A model generated the notes under the pieces. That model had not been told where the DNA came from. It searched no databases and was given only the letters and a program-made list of their open reading frames with translations. A DNA stretch of 64,000 nucleotides from Chitinophaga alhagiae. GTDB lineage: Bacteria > Bacteroidota > Bacteroidia > Chitinophagales > Chitinophagaceae. The position numbers were made by a program, and so were the translations under genes. This document shows, in pieces, positions 8,643 to 17,151 of the stretch (the stretch's first letter is position 1; the number at the start of each line of letters is the position of its first letter). The DNA lies in the NCBI RefSeq assembly GCF_003568665.1, contig NZ_QXMH01000002.1:1178001-1242000 (forward strand), read 5' to 3'.

Positions 8643-9788
8643 TTATAAATTTAGCCGTGCGCGGGTGGAGTCTGCCAGCCCGTTCTTATGCAGCATTACA
8701 GAGATGGATTTCAGCCTGATGTAAGGGATGCTCATGTAATAGTACCCTTCTTTCCCGCTGCGGGCGCCCCATGAGTTCTTGACCTTGTAGTATATTTTTC
8801 CCGTCTGGTCTTGCACCTTGCCGGTGATGTGCATGTTATGGTCATCCGTGGTGTTGAAGTTCTCGAACTCCTGCTGCCGATATGCCTGCGTCACTTTTTT
8901 TTCCGGGGCCGGTTCCGTGAGTATCTTTTCTTCATCTTCTTCCCGGTCTGCTATCACTGCCAGGCCGTCCGCAAAGCCATTTTCGGTGGCGTCTGTGTCA
9001 AGCGCCAGGCTGTAGCCATTGGCCAGGGCATGGTCTATATTGGCAATATATTCATCCAGCGGGAGGTTGTAGAAACTTTCGTTGAGGTGGTTGGCGGGGA
9101 TGTTCAAGATGAAGCGTTTGTAGAAAGGTGCATGCGTGAAGGAGGTGATGGTCACATAGTCTGATAACCGGAGACCGGTGGCGGCCATAAAACTTTGCGG
9201 GGTGTAGGCGTTGCCTTTCCAGGTGAACGTTTTTACGTTGGGGCCCAGGTATTTGTCAAGAATGCCGGGCACTTCTTCCTTCCAGGCGGTAGCGGGGTGT
9301 ATTTTTTTCTGCGCATAGCTGTCTACCCGCTCTTTTAGCTCCTTAAAGAGGTGGTAATGGTTATGCACGGAATCTTTGCCCGGCAGCCCGGTGTATACGT
9401 TTTGCGGCACCATGCCAAATTCTGCCGCGCTGATCACGGGGTCATGATTGAGGCCGCCCTCCGAGAACCGGGCCGCGCCCTGGCGCATGATGTAGTTGCG
9501 GGCTTTGTAAATGTATGCGCAGCGTACAAAGTACATTTCGGAGAGGTCTGTTTCCTGGCCGGTGATGCGCAATATCTCTGTTTCGAGAAAGGAAGTGGTA
9601 GAAAAGCACCAGCAGGTACCGGAGCTTTGCTGATCTGCCACTGGGGTAGTAGGGATGTCTGCTACCGGCTGGAACCGGTATTGGCTGGGCTTGCGCTCCT
9701 TTGCCTTTACGGGCTGGTGATGGCAGGCGGTAAAGGTATGCAGGCATAGCAGGGCGGTGGCCAGGAAGGGGAGGAAAGCGGTATTCAT
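8643..9788 (-). CDS. Papain-like C1 peptidase (bleomycin hydrolase/PepC type), lipoprotein
   Basis: The signal sequence ends in a lipobox-like TFTAC (Cys22). The catalytic set of clan CA family C1 is present: Cys59 in DQQSSGTCWCFST (with its oxyanion Gln), His317 in DDHNMHITG and Asn338 in VKNSWG. LNHDPVISAAEFGMVP resembles the bleomycin-hydrolase/PepC group, which are aminopeptidases or endopeptidases; that group is usually cytosolic, whereas this copy should be exported and membrane-anchored. It starts 5 bp after a small membrane protein gene in an ECF-sigma operon, which suggests induction by an envelope signal. Confidence 0.87.
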   Translation of the reverse strand: MNTAFLPFLATALLCLHTFTACHHQPVKAKERKPSQYRFQPVADIPTTPVADQQSSGTCWCFSTTSFLETEILRITGQETDLSEMYFVRCAYIYKARNYIMRQGAARFSEGGLNHDPVISAAEFGMVPQNVYTGLPGKDSVHNHYHLFKELKERVDSYAQKKIHPATAWKEEVPGILDKYLGPNVKTFTWKGNAYTPQSFMAATGLRLSDYVTITSFTHAPFYKRFILNIPANHLNESFYNLPLDEYIANIDHALANGYSLALDTDATENGFADGLAVIADREEDEEKILTEPAPEKKVTQAYRQQEFENFNTTDDHNMHITGKVQDQTGKIYYKVKNSWGARSGKEGYYYMSIPYIRLKSISVMLHKNGLADSTRARLNL

Positions 9789-9793
9789 GGCGT

Positions 9794-10228
9794 TTAAGTA
9801 TCTGATCGTTTAATGAATTGAGCATACAGCAGAAAGGCGGCCGCTACGCTGAAAGTCATGATCACCAGGGAATGCATGCCCAGGGGCTGGAAGAAAGTAA
9901 CGAGCATTAGCCCGAAACCCACTCCTGACAGCACGGCAAACCACTTCAGCGCGGTATTGCGGGCAACGGTATTACCGGCACGGAAGAAGCTGGACATCTC
10001 GCTGCCGGAAAATCCCCTGTCTACCATCCTGCTTTTCAACTGATGGTCCAGCACCAGCTTTACGATGGTGATAATGAACGTGCCCACCAGGTACATACAC
10101 AGCACAATGGCAAAAATGCGGAACGAAAGCTCCAGCACACTGCCCATGGGGATAGGCTGGGTGAGGTCTTGCGCCTGCGCTGCTGTGGCAGCCATAAGGG
10201 TGGCCGTTGTAATGGTTATCTTTTTCAT
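9794..10228 (-). CDS. Small integral membrane protein of unknown function
   Basis: The N-terminus looks like a signal peptide (ends AQAQ after a Thr/Ala-rich core). Three membrane segments follow at about residues 32-58, 90-112 and 115-137. Between the first two is a charged cytosolic-type stretch, KSRMVDRGFSGSEMSSFFRAG. No family was identified with confidence. It lies 30 bp after the anti-sigma gene and 5 bp before the C1 peptidase gene, so it is part of the same operon and could be a sensor or partner of the peptidase. Confidence 0.68.
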   Translation of the reverse strand: MKKITITTATLMAATAAQAQDLTQPIPMGSVLELSFRIFAIVLCMYLVGTFIITIVKLVLDHQLKSRMVDRGFSGSEMSSFFRAGNTVARNTALKWFAVLSGVGFGLMLVTFFQPLGMHSLVIMTFSVAAAFLLYAQFIKRSDT

Positions 10229-10258
10229 GATGTTATGGATTAGACAGTAGCAGGTCGG

Positions 10259-10879
10259 TTAATGTTGCAGTATCTTATGTGTTTTTTTCCGGTGGGACCG
10301 TAGCATGTCCACCCCCTGCAATACCAGTATGGTCAGTATGGTAGTGGCCGCCAGTCCCGTCAATATGGAAACGGCGCCGGAAAACAGCCGTACCACCTCA
10401 TGCCGGAAGAGGTAAAGAACGCCTCCTGCGGGCAGCAGCAATGCTATGAGCGCCGCGTACAGCACCAGCCTGGCTATGCGCCGCGCCGGGCGCAGGGGAG
10501 CGGGTTGCAGGCGCGCCATTACCAGGGCGCCGGTGTTGAAACTGAAGGCGGGCGCCGGCAACTCCCGGAAGGCGGCCGCCATGTTGCGGTACATTTCCAT
10601 TTTAGCACGGCAGGCGGGGCACTGTTGCAGATGGCCGTCTGTTTCCGCGCCGCTGTGGGGGGACTGTTGCTGGTGGCCGTCTGTTCCCGGCTCGCCGTGG
10701 GGGGACTGTTGCAAATGATCGTCTGTTCCCGGCTCGCTGTGGGGGTACTGTTGCAGATGGCCGTCTGTTTCCGGCTCGCCGTGGGGGTACTGTTGCAAAT
10801 GGTCGTCTGTTTCCGGCCCGCTGCCGGCTTCCAGCGCGTATTGCTGAATAACATCGTCTGAAAGGTGTTTCAATGTCAT
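10259..10879 (-). CDS. Anti-sigma factor-like membrane protein with repeated zinc-finger segment
   Basis: Residues 78-91 contain HLQQCPACR (His83, Cys87, Cys90), the His-x3-Cys-x2-Cys pattern of zinc-binding anti-sigma domains. Four further 14-residue units (about residues 22-77) repeat the same phrase, as in ETDDHLQQYPHGEP, but with Tyr/Ser and His/Gly where the Cys residues should be. Two membrane segments follow (134-157, 166-190). The gene overlaps the ECF sigma gene by 4 bp (ATGA), the usual arrangement of a sigma/anti-sigma pair. It should hold the sigma factor at the membrane; the effect of the repeat expansion is unknown. Confidence 0.8.
   Translation of the reverse strand: MTLKHLSDDVIQQYALEAGSGPETDDHLQQYPHGEPETDGHLQQYPHSEPGTDDHLQQSPHGEPGTDGHQQQSPHSGAETDGHLQQCPACRAKMEMYRNMAAAFRELPAPAFSFNTGALVMARLQPAPLRPARRIARLVLYAALIALLLPAGGVLYLFRHEVVRLFSGAVSILTGLAATTILTILVLQGVDMLRSHRKKTHKILQH
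10622..10831. repeat. Five 42-bp tandem repeats inside the anti-sigma gene
   Basis: On the plus strand, units begin with CTGTTGC at 10622, 10664, 10706, 10748 and 10790, exactly 42 bp apart. Each continues with a GTCTGTT(C/T)CCG(C/G) segment and, in the first four, a GTGGGG(G) end. Since 42 is a multiple of 3, copy number can change without frameshift. On the minus strand it encodes 14-residue units around DHLQQ. Confidence 0.93.
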
Positions 10880-11472
10880 AGCTCTTCCTTTTTATACTGA
10901 AGCAATAAATTGTCACGCAGGGCCCTTCTGGCCCTGAATAAATAACTTTTTACCGTGCCGGCGGGGAGGCCGGTGATCTGGGTAATTTCATCGTAGCTGC
11001 ATTCCTGTTGGTGATAGAGGGAAATAATGGTTTGCTGAATAGGTGGAAGCCTTTCAATGGCGGCCTGCAATATACCCGCCAGCTCTTTGCGTGACAGGAA
11101 AGCGGCAGGCGGCTCCGCGCCAGGCAGCGCCGTTTCTTCCGGCTCCCCCGGCAGCAGCAGCTTCTTTTTTTCCAAATAGTTGATGCAGGTATGATATGCG
11201 ATCTGTCCCACCCAGGTAGATAACTTTGACCGGAAGCGGAAGCCGGGCAGGTGCTGGTAGGCCTTCAGGTAAATTTCCTGCACCAGGTCTTTCCGGTCTT
11301 CCACATGCTTCACCATTCTGCAAACGATCTGCGCCACCAGAGCTTCGGTGTTCCTGACAATGGCGCTAAAAGCCTGCACATCACCACGCAGCACCTGGTC
11401 TACAAGGTGGTGGTCTGTTGGCGTATTTCCTGTTAAAGCATGCACTGGGTAGATTAGACAGGTGAGGGGCAA
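10876..11472 (-). CDS. ECF-type RNA polymerase sigma factor
   Basis: Region 2 is seen in AFSAIVRNTEALVAQIVCRMV and DLVQEIYLKAYQHLPGFRFRSKLSTWVGQIAYHTCINYL. Region 4 is RLPPIQQTIISLYHQQECSYDEITQITGLPAGTVKSYLFRARRALRDNL. The frame opens with TTG at 11472; an in-frame GTG at 11445 (VHALTGN) is a more likely start, because region 2 homology begins near HHLVDQVLRGD. It heads a five-gene minus-strand operon with its anti-sigma factor, two membrane proteins and a C1 peptidase, and probably directs its own transcription. Confidence 0.92.
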   Translation of the reverse strand: MPLTCLIYPVHALTGNTPTDHHLVDQVLRGDVQAFSAIVRNTEALVAQIVCRMVKHVEDRKDLVQEIYLKAYQHLPGFRFRSKLSTWVGQIAYHTCINYLEKKKLLLPGEPEETALPGAEPPAAFLSRKELAGILQAAIERLPPIQQTIISLYHQQECSYDEITQITGLPAGTVKSYLFRARRALRDNLLLQYKKEEL

Positions 11473-11618
11473 GAATGTTGCACTAAATCTAAGGGATTTT
11501 CATTCTTCCAGCTCACTTTATTAATTTTCCGGCATATTTTCGGGAAAGGCTTTTTCATTATATCCCTATTCGTCATTTATCACTATTTTGACGCACGGAA
11601 AAAACATCAAAGCAGCTT

Positions 11619-14105
11619 ATGGACACGAGAAGAGAATTTTTACGGAAGGCGGCCCTGCTCACCGGCGCGGGCGGCCTTGCCAACATGCTCCCTGAAACCA
11701 TTCAACGGGCGCTGGCCATTAACCCCGCCCCGGGCAGCACCTTCCTGGACGCGGAGCACGTAGTGTTCCTGATGCAGGAGAACCGGTCTTTCGACCATTG
11801 CTTCGGCCGCCTCAAAGGTGTACGCGGGTTTAACGACCCCCGCGCGCTGAAGCTGGAAGACGGCCGCCCCGTGTTCCTGCAAAAAAACACGGCAGGTGAG
11901 ACCTATGCGCCCTTCCGCCTCAACATCAAAGACACCAAAGCCACCTGGATGAGCGCCCTGCCGCATTCCTGGGCAGACCAGGTAGACGCGCGCAATAACG
12001 GGCAGTACGACCGCTGGCTGGACGTGAAGAAGTCAGGCAACCGGGAGTACAGCCGCATGCCGCTCACCATGGGGTATTATGACCGGGAAGACATTCCTTT
12101 CTACTACGCCCTGGCAGACGCCTTTACCGTGTGTGACCAGCATTTCTGCTCCTCCCTGACCGGCACCACGCCCAACCGCCTCTATTTCTGGACGGGCACC
12201 ATCCGCCAGGAGCAACGCAGCGGGGTAAAGGCCAATGTGTATAACTCGGATGTGGACTATGGCAAACCGGCTTCCTGGCCCACCTTCCCCGAAATACTGG
12301 AAGCCGGCAACGTATCATGGAAAATTTACCAGAACGAGATCAGTGCGGACGTAGGATTTGAAGGAGAAGAAGATTCCTGGCTGGCCAACTTTACAGATAA
12401 TCCTATTGAATGGTTCTCTCAATACCATGTACAATATTCAGATGCGCACCTGGCCTACCTCCGCAAGGTGAAGCAGGAGGCGCCGCAGCAATTGTCCGCC
12501 ATGGAAAAGAAACTGGCCGGCCTGCCCGCGGGCAGCAAGGAACAGAAAGACCTGCAACGCAACATACAACGCGGGAAAGACATGCTCGCGTATGCGGAAA
12601 AAACGCTGGCCATGGTGGCCCAAACCCCCTTCAGCGCCCTGCCGCAGCGGGAGCAGCAGCTGCATAAAAAAGCGTTCACCACCAATGTGAATGACCCTGA
12701 CTATCATTCCCTCACCCGCCTGCAGTATAAAGACGGGGATACGGAGCGGGAAGTGCAGTTGCCGAAAGGAGACGTGCTGCACCAGTTCCGGCAGGATGTG
12801 CAAAGTGGCCAGCTGCCCGCCGTATCGTGGATCGTAGCGCCGGAGAATTTTTCAGACCACCCCGGCGCGCCCTGGTATGGCGCCTGGTATTTATCCGAAG
12901 TGATGGACATACTCACGCAAAACCCGGAAGTATGGAAGAAAACCATTTTTATATTGACGTACGACGAGAACGACGGTTACTTTGACCACGTGCCGCCCTT
13001 TGTGCCGCCCGCGCCCGGCAGCCTGGAAGGCGGCAAGGTATCCAAAGGGATCAACACCGCGGTGGAATATGTAACGGCCACGGAGCAGGCCCCCGGCCGC
13101 GGGGCGCGGGAAAGCGCCATTGGCCTGGGGTACCGGGTGCCGCTGGTAGTGGCCTCTCCCTGGAGCCGCGGCGGCTTTGTGAACTCGCAGGTGTTTGACC
13201 ATACGTCAGACCTGCAGTTCCTGGAAAAATGGCTGTCTCACAAACAGAAAAAAAACATCGCCTCCACCAATATCTCCGCATGGCGGCGTACTATCTGCGG
13301 GGATTTTTCCTCCATTTTCAGGCCCTATAACGGGGAGAAGATCGATACGCCCGCTTCAGTAGAAAAAGAGGCTTTCATTGAAACGGTACACAAGGCCCGC
13401 TTCAAGGCGCCGCCGGCCAATTTTAAGAACATTACCGGCCAAACCGCGCTTTCTGTAAGGGAAGGGCAGGAGAAGGGCCTGCTGCCGGAACAGGAGCCGG
13501 GCATACGCCCCGCATGCGCTATCCCGTACGAGCTGTACGCCGATGCCGCCCTTGCCGCCAACGGTAAACAGGTAGTGCTGCAACTGGAAGCGGGGAATAC
13601 GCTCTTCGGCAAACAGGCCGCGGGCGCACCTTTTCATGTGTATACCGGCAACAACCGGAAAAGCAGGGCTTATGCGGTAGCGGCGGGAGACCGGCTAACG
13701 GATGAATGGAACACCGCCGATGGCTACTCCCTTGAAGTATACGGCCCCAACGGCTTTTACCGGGATTTGAAAGGCGACGCGGAAGACCCCGGCCTCACCG
13801 TAAAAATGGAATACACCCGCAACGGTAAAAAGCCGGATGGCAACATCGCCTTTTTGCTGCATAATACATCCTCCCGGTCACTGGAAATTGCAGTGGCAGA
13901 CGTTGCTTACGGCGGCAAAAGCCAGCAGCTGACATTGGCCGCGGGCGCCCGCAAAAAAGTGGCCGTGGCATTGGGCGGCAGCTATGGCTGGTATGACCAG
14001 ATGATCTCCGTAAGAGGGAAGAACAATTTTCTGCGGCGGTATGCAGGGCATGTGGAAACGGGAGCGGTCAGTATGAGTGACCCGTTGATGGGGAAGATGG
14101 TGTAA
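11619..14105 (+). CDS. Phosphocholine-specific phospholipase C, Tat-exported
   Basis: The N-terminus MDTRREFLRKAALLTGAGG has a twin-arginine signal (Arg4-Arg5). The mature protein matches the phosphoesterase family of non-haemolytic bacterial phospholipases C: the metal-site motif HVVFLMQENRSFDHCFG, DQHFCSSLTGTTPNR, ILTYDENDGYFDHVPPF and YRVPLVVASPWSRGG. At 828 residues it includes the C-terminal duplicated beta domains of this family. It should hydrolyse phosphatidylcholine or related lipids in the periplasm or outside. It is divergent from the ECF sigma operon, separated by 146 bp, and ends at a strong terminator. Confidence 0.92.
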   Translation: MDTRREFLRKAALLTGAGGLANMLPETIQRALAINPAPGSTFLDAEHVVFLMQENRSFDHCFGRLKGVRGFNDPRALKLEDGRPVFLQKNTAGETYAPFRLNIKDTKATWMSALPHSWADQVDARNNGQYDRWLDVKKSGNREYSRMPLTMGYYDREDIPFYYALADAFTVCDQHFCSSLTGTTPNRLYFWTGTIRQEQRSGVKANVYNSDVDYGKPASWPTFPEILEAGNVSWKIYQNEISADVGFEGEEDSWLANFTDNPIEWFSQYHVQYSDAHLAYLRKVKQEAPQQLSAMEKKLAGLPAGSKEQKDLQRNIQRGKDMLAYAEKTLAMVAQTPFSALPQREQQLHKKAFTTNVNDPDYHSLTRLQYKDGDTEREVQLPKGDVLHQFRQDVQSGQLPAVSWIVAPENFSDHPGAPWYGAWYLSEVMDILTQNPEVWKKTIFILTYDENDGYFDHVPPFVPPAPGSLEGGKVSKGINTAVEYVTATEQAPGRGARESAIGLGYRVPLVVASPWSRGGFVNSQVFDHTSDLQFLEKWLSHKQKKNIASTNISAWRRTICGDFSSIFRPYNGEKIDTPASVEKEAFIETVHKARFKAPPANFKNITGQTALSVREGQEKGLLPEQEPGIRPACAIPYELYADAALAANGKQVVLQLEAGNTLFGKQAAGAPFHVYTGNNRKSRAYAVAAGDRLTDEWNTADGYSLEVYGPNGFYRDLKGDAEDPGLTVKMEYTRNGKKPDGNIAFLLHNTSSRSLEIAVADVAYGGKSQQLTLAAGARKKVAVALGGSYGWYDQMISVRGKNNFLRRYAGHVETGAVSMSDPLMGKMV

Positions 14106-14109
14106 AGGA

Positions 14110-14140
14110 ACGGGCGCTGATGGTCAGCGCCCGTTTTTTT
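14110..14140 (+). terminator. Rho-independent terminator after phospholipase C gene
   Basis: An inverted repeat ACGGGCGCTGA / TCAGCGCCCGT with a 3-4 nt loop is followed by a run of seven T. It lies directly after the stop codon at 14105. Confidence 0.93.
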
Positions 14141-14184
14141 ATGCTATGGTGAAGGGGTGTCAATACATATAGGTATTTTATAAA

Positions 14185-14235
14185 TTGACCGATATTTCGG
14201 TATTTTTACTTATTTTTGACTGAAATAACGGTCAA
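14185..14235 (+). promoter_or_regulatory. hipBA operator/promoter (17-bp-arm inverted repeat)
   Basis: The left arm TTGACCGATATTTCGGT (14185-14201) and the reverse complement of the right arm (14219-14235) agree at 15 of 17 positions, with a 17-bp spacer. A TAnnTTTG element (TATTTTTG, 14211-14218) lies in the spacer, and TTG at 14185-14187 could be the -33 element. The right arm ends at the base before the hipB ATG. HipB-type repressors bind such palindromes, so this is the expected autorepression site. Confidence 0.82.
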
Positions 14236-14535
14236 ATGAAACCCAAAAAAACCATATTACTTCCCTCCGCGGAAAATATGCTCAAAGAACTTGGGGTCAA
14301 TATGAAGCTCGCCCGTAAGCGTCGGAGGCTGTCTGCGGACCAGGTGGCGGAAAGGGCCGGGATTGCCCGGTCTACGTTGCAATTGATCGAAAAGGGAGAC
14401 CCTGGCGTAGCCATGTCTTCATATGTACAGGTGCTCTTTGTACTGGGGTTGGACAGGGATATTATGAAAATAGCAGCGGATGATCCGCTGGGCAGGAAAC
14501 TGCAGGACGCCCGGCTATTGAAAAAAGGAGAATGA
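14236..14535 (+). CDS. hipB: HipB-like antitoxin, HTH XRE repressor
   Basis: A 99-residue protein with a helix-turn-helix of the XRE/Cro type (about residues 15-70: LGVNMKLARKRRRLSADQVAERAGIARSTLQLIEKGD). Its stop overlaps the hipA start by 4 bp. Antitoxins of this family bind HipA and repress the operon. The strong inverted repeat directly upstream fits this, its right arm abutting the start codon. The pairing with HipA makes the assignment firm, although HTH proteins alone are not specific. Confidence 0.9.
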   Translation: MKPKKTILLPSAENMLKELGVNMKLARKRRRLSADQVAERAGIARSTLQLIEKGDPGVAMSSYVQVLFVLGLDRDIMKIAADDPLGRKLQDARLLKKGE

Positions 14536-15818
14536 ACATGGCAAAAGCAGTATTACAGCATAAGGAGATCTTTGTTTATGCGGATTGGTCTGAGCTGAAA
14601 GGCCCTCAATTAATGGGCGTGCTAACGGTAGAATCCGGGCGCGGAAGGGAAACTTTTTCATTCTCTTATGATCCTGCCTGGCTGGCAGGAGCGCCGGCGC
14701 TCCTGCTGGACCCTGATTTGCTGCTATTCACCGGCCCACAGTACGTCCGCGATGAAAAACCAAATTTCGGGCTCTTTACAGATTCGTCACCTGACCGCTG
14801 GGGGCGTGTGCTGATGGAACGGCGTGAGGCCTATAACGCCCGGCAGGAAGGGCGCAGGGCAAGGGCGTTAATGGAAAGTGACTACCTGCTGGGGGTACAT
14901 GACCTTTACCGGATGGGAGCGTTACGTTTCAAGCTAGATCCTGATGGCCCGTTCCTGAGTGATCATACGGCCATGGCAGCGCCGCCCATGACATCGCTGC
15001 GTACGTTGGAAGAAGCCAGCCTGGCATTGGAAAGAGACGATGCCGCGGAAGATCCCGCATTTTCTCAATGGCTGAACATGCTGATGTCGCCGGGTTCATC
15101 ATTGGGCGGAGCCAGGCCAAAAGCGAGTATTGTTGCTCCTGACGGGCATTTATGGATAGCAAAATTCCCCAGCCGGCGGGATGGCTGGGATATTGGCGGC
15201 TGGGAGCAGGTGGTCAATACGCTTGCCATACGGTCAGGATTGACCGTAGCGGAAAGTAAGGCGAAGCGGTACTCCCAGGATCATCATACCTTCCTGTCAA
15301 AGCGCTTTGACCGCACGGCCGCAGGCCGTATTCATTTCGCATCTGCAATGACCCTGCTGGGAATGACCGATGGTGCGGGTGCGGCAGCACAGGTGTCTTA
15401 CCTGCAGCTTGCCGAGTTTATTGTAAGGCATGGGGCTGCTCCGGATGAAGACCTGGAAGAGCTTTGGCGGCGGATCGTCTTCTACATCGGTGTAAGTAAC
15501 AGTGATGACCATTTGCGTAATCACGGGTTTTTGCTCACACCGCGCGGCTGGCGGCTGTCACCGGCGTATGATATCAATCCCGTGCCCAATGCTTCAGGGC
15601 TGAGCCTGAATATTTCCGAGTATAGTAACGACCTGCATCTGGACCTTGCAAGAGAAGTGGCGGAACGGTTTCGCATTCATGAAAAAAGAAGGGAAGAGAT
15701 CATCCGGCATGTTACCGGAGCTATCAGCCACTGGCGCCGGGTGGCAACGGGTATTGGCATTCCACGCGCGGATATGGAGAGAATGCAGCATTGTTTTTAC
15801 GACGCTTCCCAAGCGTAA
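14532..15818 (+). CDS. hipA: HipA-like serine/threonine kinase toxin
   Basis: A 428-residue protein with both HipA parts. The N-terminal subdomain (LMGVLTVESGRGRETFSFSYDP) is followed by the kinase core. Visible motifs are the P-loop-like SSLGGARPKAS (189-199), Lys211 in WIAKFPS for ATP, the catalytic loop SNSDDHLRNHGF (Asp325) and the metal-binding SPAYDINPVP (Asp347). E. coli HipA phosphorylates glutamyl-tRNA synthetase; the target here may differ. The motifs look intact, so activity is expected. The operon has no further gene, and the next gene is convergent. Confidence 0.93.
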   Translation: MNMAKAVLQHKEIFVYADWSELKGPQLMGVLTVESGRGRETFSFSYDPAWLAGAPALLLDPDLLLFTGPQYVRDEKPNFGLFTDSSPDRWGRVLMERREAYNARQEGRRARALMESDYLLGVHDLYRMGALRFKLDPDGPFLSDHTAMAAPPMTSLRTLEEASLALERDDAAEDPAFSQWLNMLMSPGSSLGGARPKASIVAPDGHLWIAKFPSRRDGWDIGGWEQVVNTLAIRSGLTVAESKAKRYSQDHHTFLSKRFDRTAAGRIHFASAMTLLGMTDGAGAAAQVSYLQLAEFIVRHGAAPDEDLEELWRRIVFYIGVSNSDDHLRNHGFLLTPRGWRLSPAYDINPVPNASGLSLNISEYSNDLHLDLAREVAERFRIHEKRREEIIRHVTGAISHWRRVATGIGIPRADMERMQHCFYDASQA

Positions 15819-15834
15819 AAGCTGCTGAACAGCC

Positions 15835-16431
15835 TCACCGCTGATACTTCCAGTTCCTATGCTTCCCCTCCGCAATCCACTCCACCGCCGTTTCCAGCCG
15901 TTTGTTGAGCGTAGCTTCCGTTTTCGCGTCTTCTATCCATTCTATATATTCCTTACGCGCAGAGTAACTGAATGCCTCAAAGTTTTTGGCGGCGGTTTTG
16001 TTTTTCTTTAACGCAGCCGCCAGCGCCGGGGGTGTGCTGATCTCTTTTTTCTCCGTTCTGGCTGATTTGGGTTTGATGCCTTTTTTATTCAGCTGGTCTG
16101 CTTCTTTGAGGTAGGCGGCCAGTATTTTGTCTGAAGGCAGATCTTCCAGGCTGGTAATTCTGCCCAGCTGGCCCATGGCGGTTTCTCCTACCTGGGTGAA
16201 GAGGCCCTGGCTGTCTTTCATCAGGGAAGCCTTCCAGAAGTTCACGATGCAATGTTTTTTGAAGGCGGCAATGCTGCAAAGGTTATCCCCGTAAGTTTCA
16301 AAAAAAGGCACGCCCCACTTGATGGTTTCCGTAGCATGTGGGCAGGTCTTCAGCACCAGGTTGCGAACGTGCTCCAGGATGGGCTGCGCAAACGGGGCGG
16401 CTTTTGAGATATAAAGGGTGGTGGCGTCCAT
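15835..16431 (-). CDS. YdeI/OmdA-type protein with DUF1801 domain
   Basis: The N-terminal half (ETIKWGVPFFETYGDNLCSIAAFKKHCIVNFW) is a DUF1801 domain with its KWGxPxF pattern. The C-terminal part (PPALAAALKKNKTAAKNFEAFSYSARKEYIEWIEDAKTEATLNKRLETAVEWIAEGK) is the YdeI/OmdA bacteriocin-protection type helical domain. The function of this fused family is not established; members are soluble and cytosolic. It converges with hipA and is transcribed alone. A second, unfused DUF1801 protein occurs at 53054. Confidence 0.85.
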   Translation of the reverse strand: MDATTLYISKAAPFAQPILEHVRNLVLKTCPHATETIKWGVPFFETYGDNLCSIAAFKKHCIVNFWKASLMKDSQGLFTQVGETAMGQLGRITSLEDLPSDKILAAYLKEADQLNKKGIKPKSARTEKKEISTPPALAAALKKNKTAAKNFEAFSYSARKEYIEWIEDAKTEATLNKRLETAVEWIAEGKHRNWKYQR

Positions 16432-16598
16432 AATTGAAATTAAAGAAAATTCCTATCTTGTATGCATCGCGCGGCAGCGGCTACACTCCCCAATTGAAAT
16501 GCAACAGGTATTTATACGTTTTTTTTCGGGCAATTGTACCTGCCCCTGCTTCCGCTCTTCGTTTTACCTTGCAATTACTCACATAAAATACAATTGTT

Positions 16599-17126
16599 AT
16601 GAAAAGATCCCAAACAGTGCTTTATTTCATCATCCTCATCCTGCTCATATTACTGATCTACCGGGAATTTGGACGGGATGGCGGCATTCCTGTAGATAAA
16701 GAAAGGGCCAAGGAACATGTGATCGCCATGGAAGAAGCGGCCACCTATACCAGGGCTTTTGCCGGCGCCAGGATGGAGCTGGAGAAGCAGCTGCAGGATA
16801 CGGCGTACCTCACCCGCAACTTCAACCTCCCCGTGGCGGAGTCTTTTAACCGCCATGCCATTGCCGCCCTGCTGAACAAAAAAGGCGCGGACGGTATCAG
16901 GATATATCTGGGCCTGAACCCCAAAAGGGAAGTGGTATTTGTACTGGTGCCGGTAGACGGCCAGGGGAAAGACATCGCGGAAAAACTGGTGGCTTATGAA
17001 ACGCCCTGGGTGCCTGGTGTGAGCAGGGCCATGGCGCTGCCCCCCGCGGAAGATGCAGAGGCCATGGAGCGCGGCCACCGCTGCCCCCATACCTGCGATC
17101 TTGAAAGCCCGGTGACTGCGCCCTGA
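16599..17126 (+). CDS. Single-pass membrane protein of unknown function
   Basis: One N-terminal membrane helix (TVLYFIILILLILLIY) is followed by a soluble domain: a helical part (residues 35-75) and strands (IRIYLGLNPKREVVFVLVPVDGQG). The C-terminus has HRCPHTC, a Cys/His pair that could bind metal. No family is recognised. It starts 26 bp before the multi-pass membrane protein that precedes the NarL-type kinase gene, so it is probably the first gene of that operon. Confidence 0.68.
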   Translation: MKRSQTVLYFIILILLILLIYREFGRDGGIPVDKERAKEHVIAMEEAATYTRAFAGARMELEKQLQDTAYLTRNFNLPVAESFNRHAIAALLNKKGADGIRIYLGLNPKREVVFVLVPVDGQGKDIAEKLVAYETPWVPGVSRAMALPPAEDAEAMERGHRCPHTCDLESPVTAP

Positions 17127-17151
17127 TGAGAATTTCCATAACCTGCTTCCC

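Noticed and set aside
10622..10831. CRISPR array or intergenic satellite
   Set aside because: Units are contiguous with no spacers, are exactly 42 bp and keep the anti-sigma reading frame; it is a coding minisatellite.
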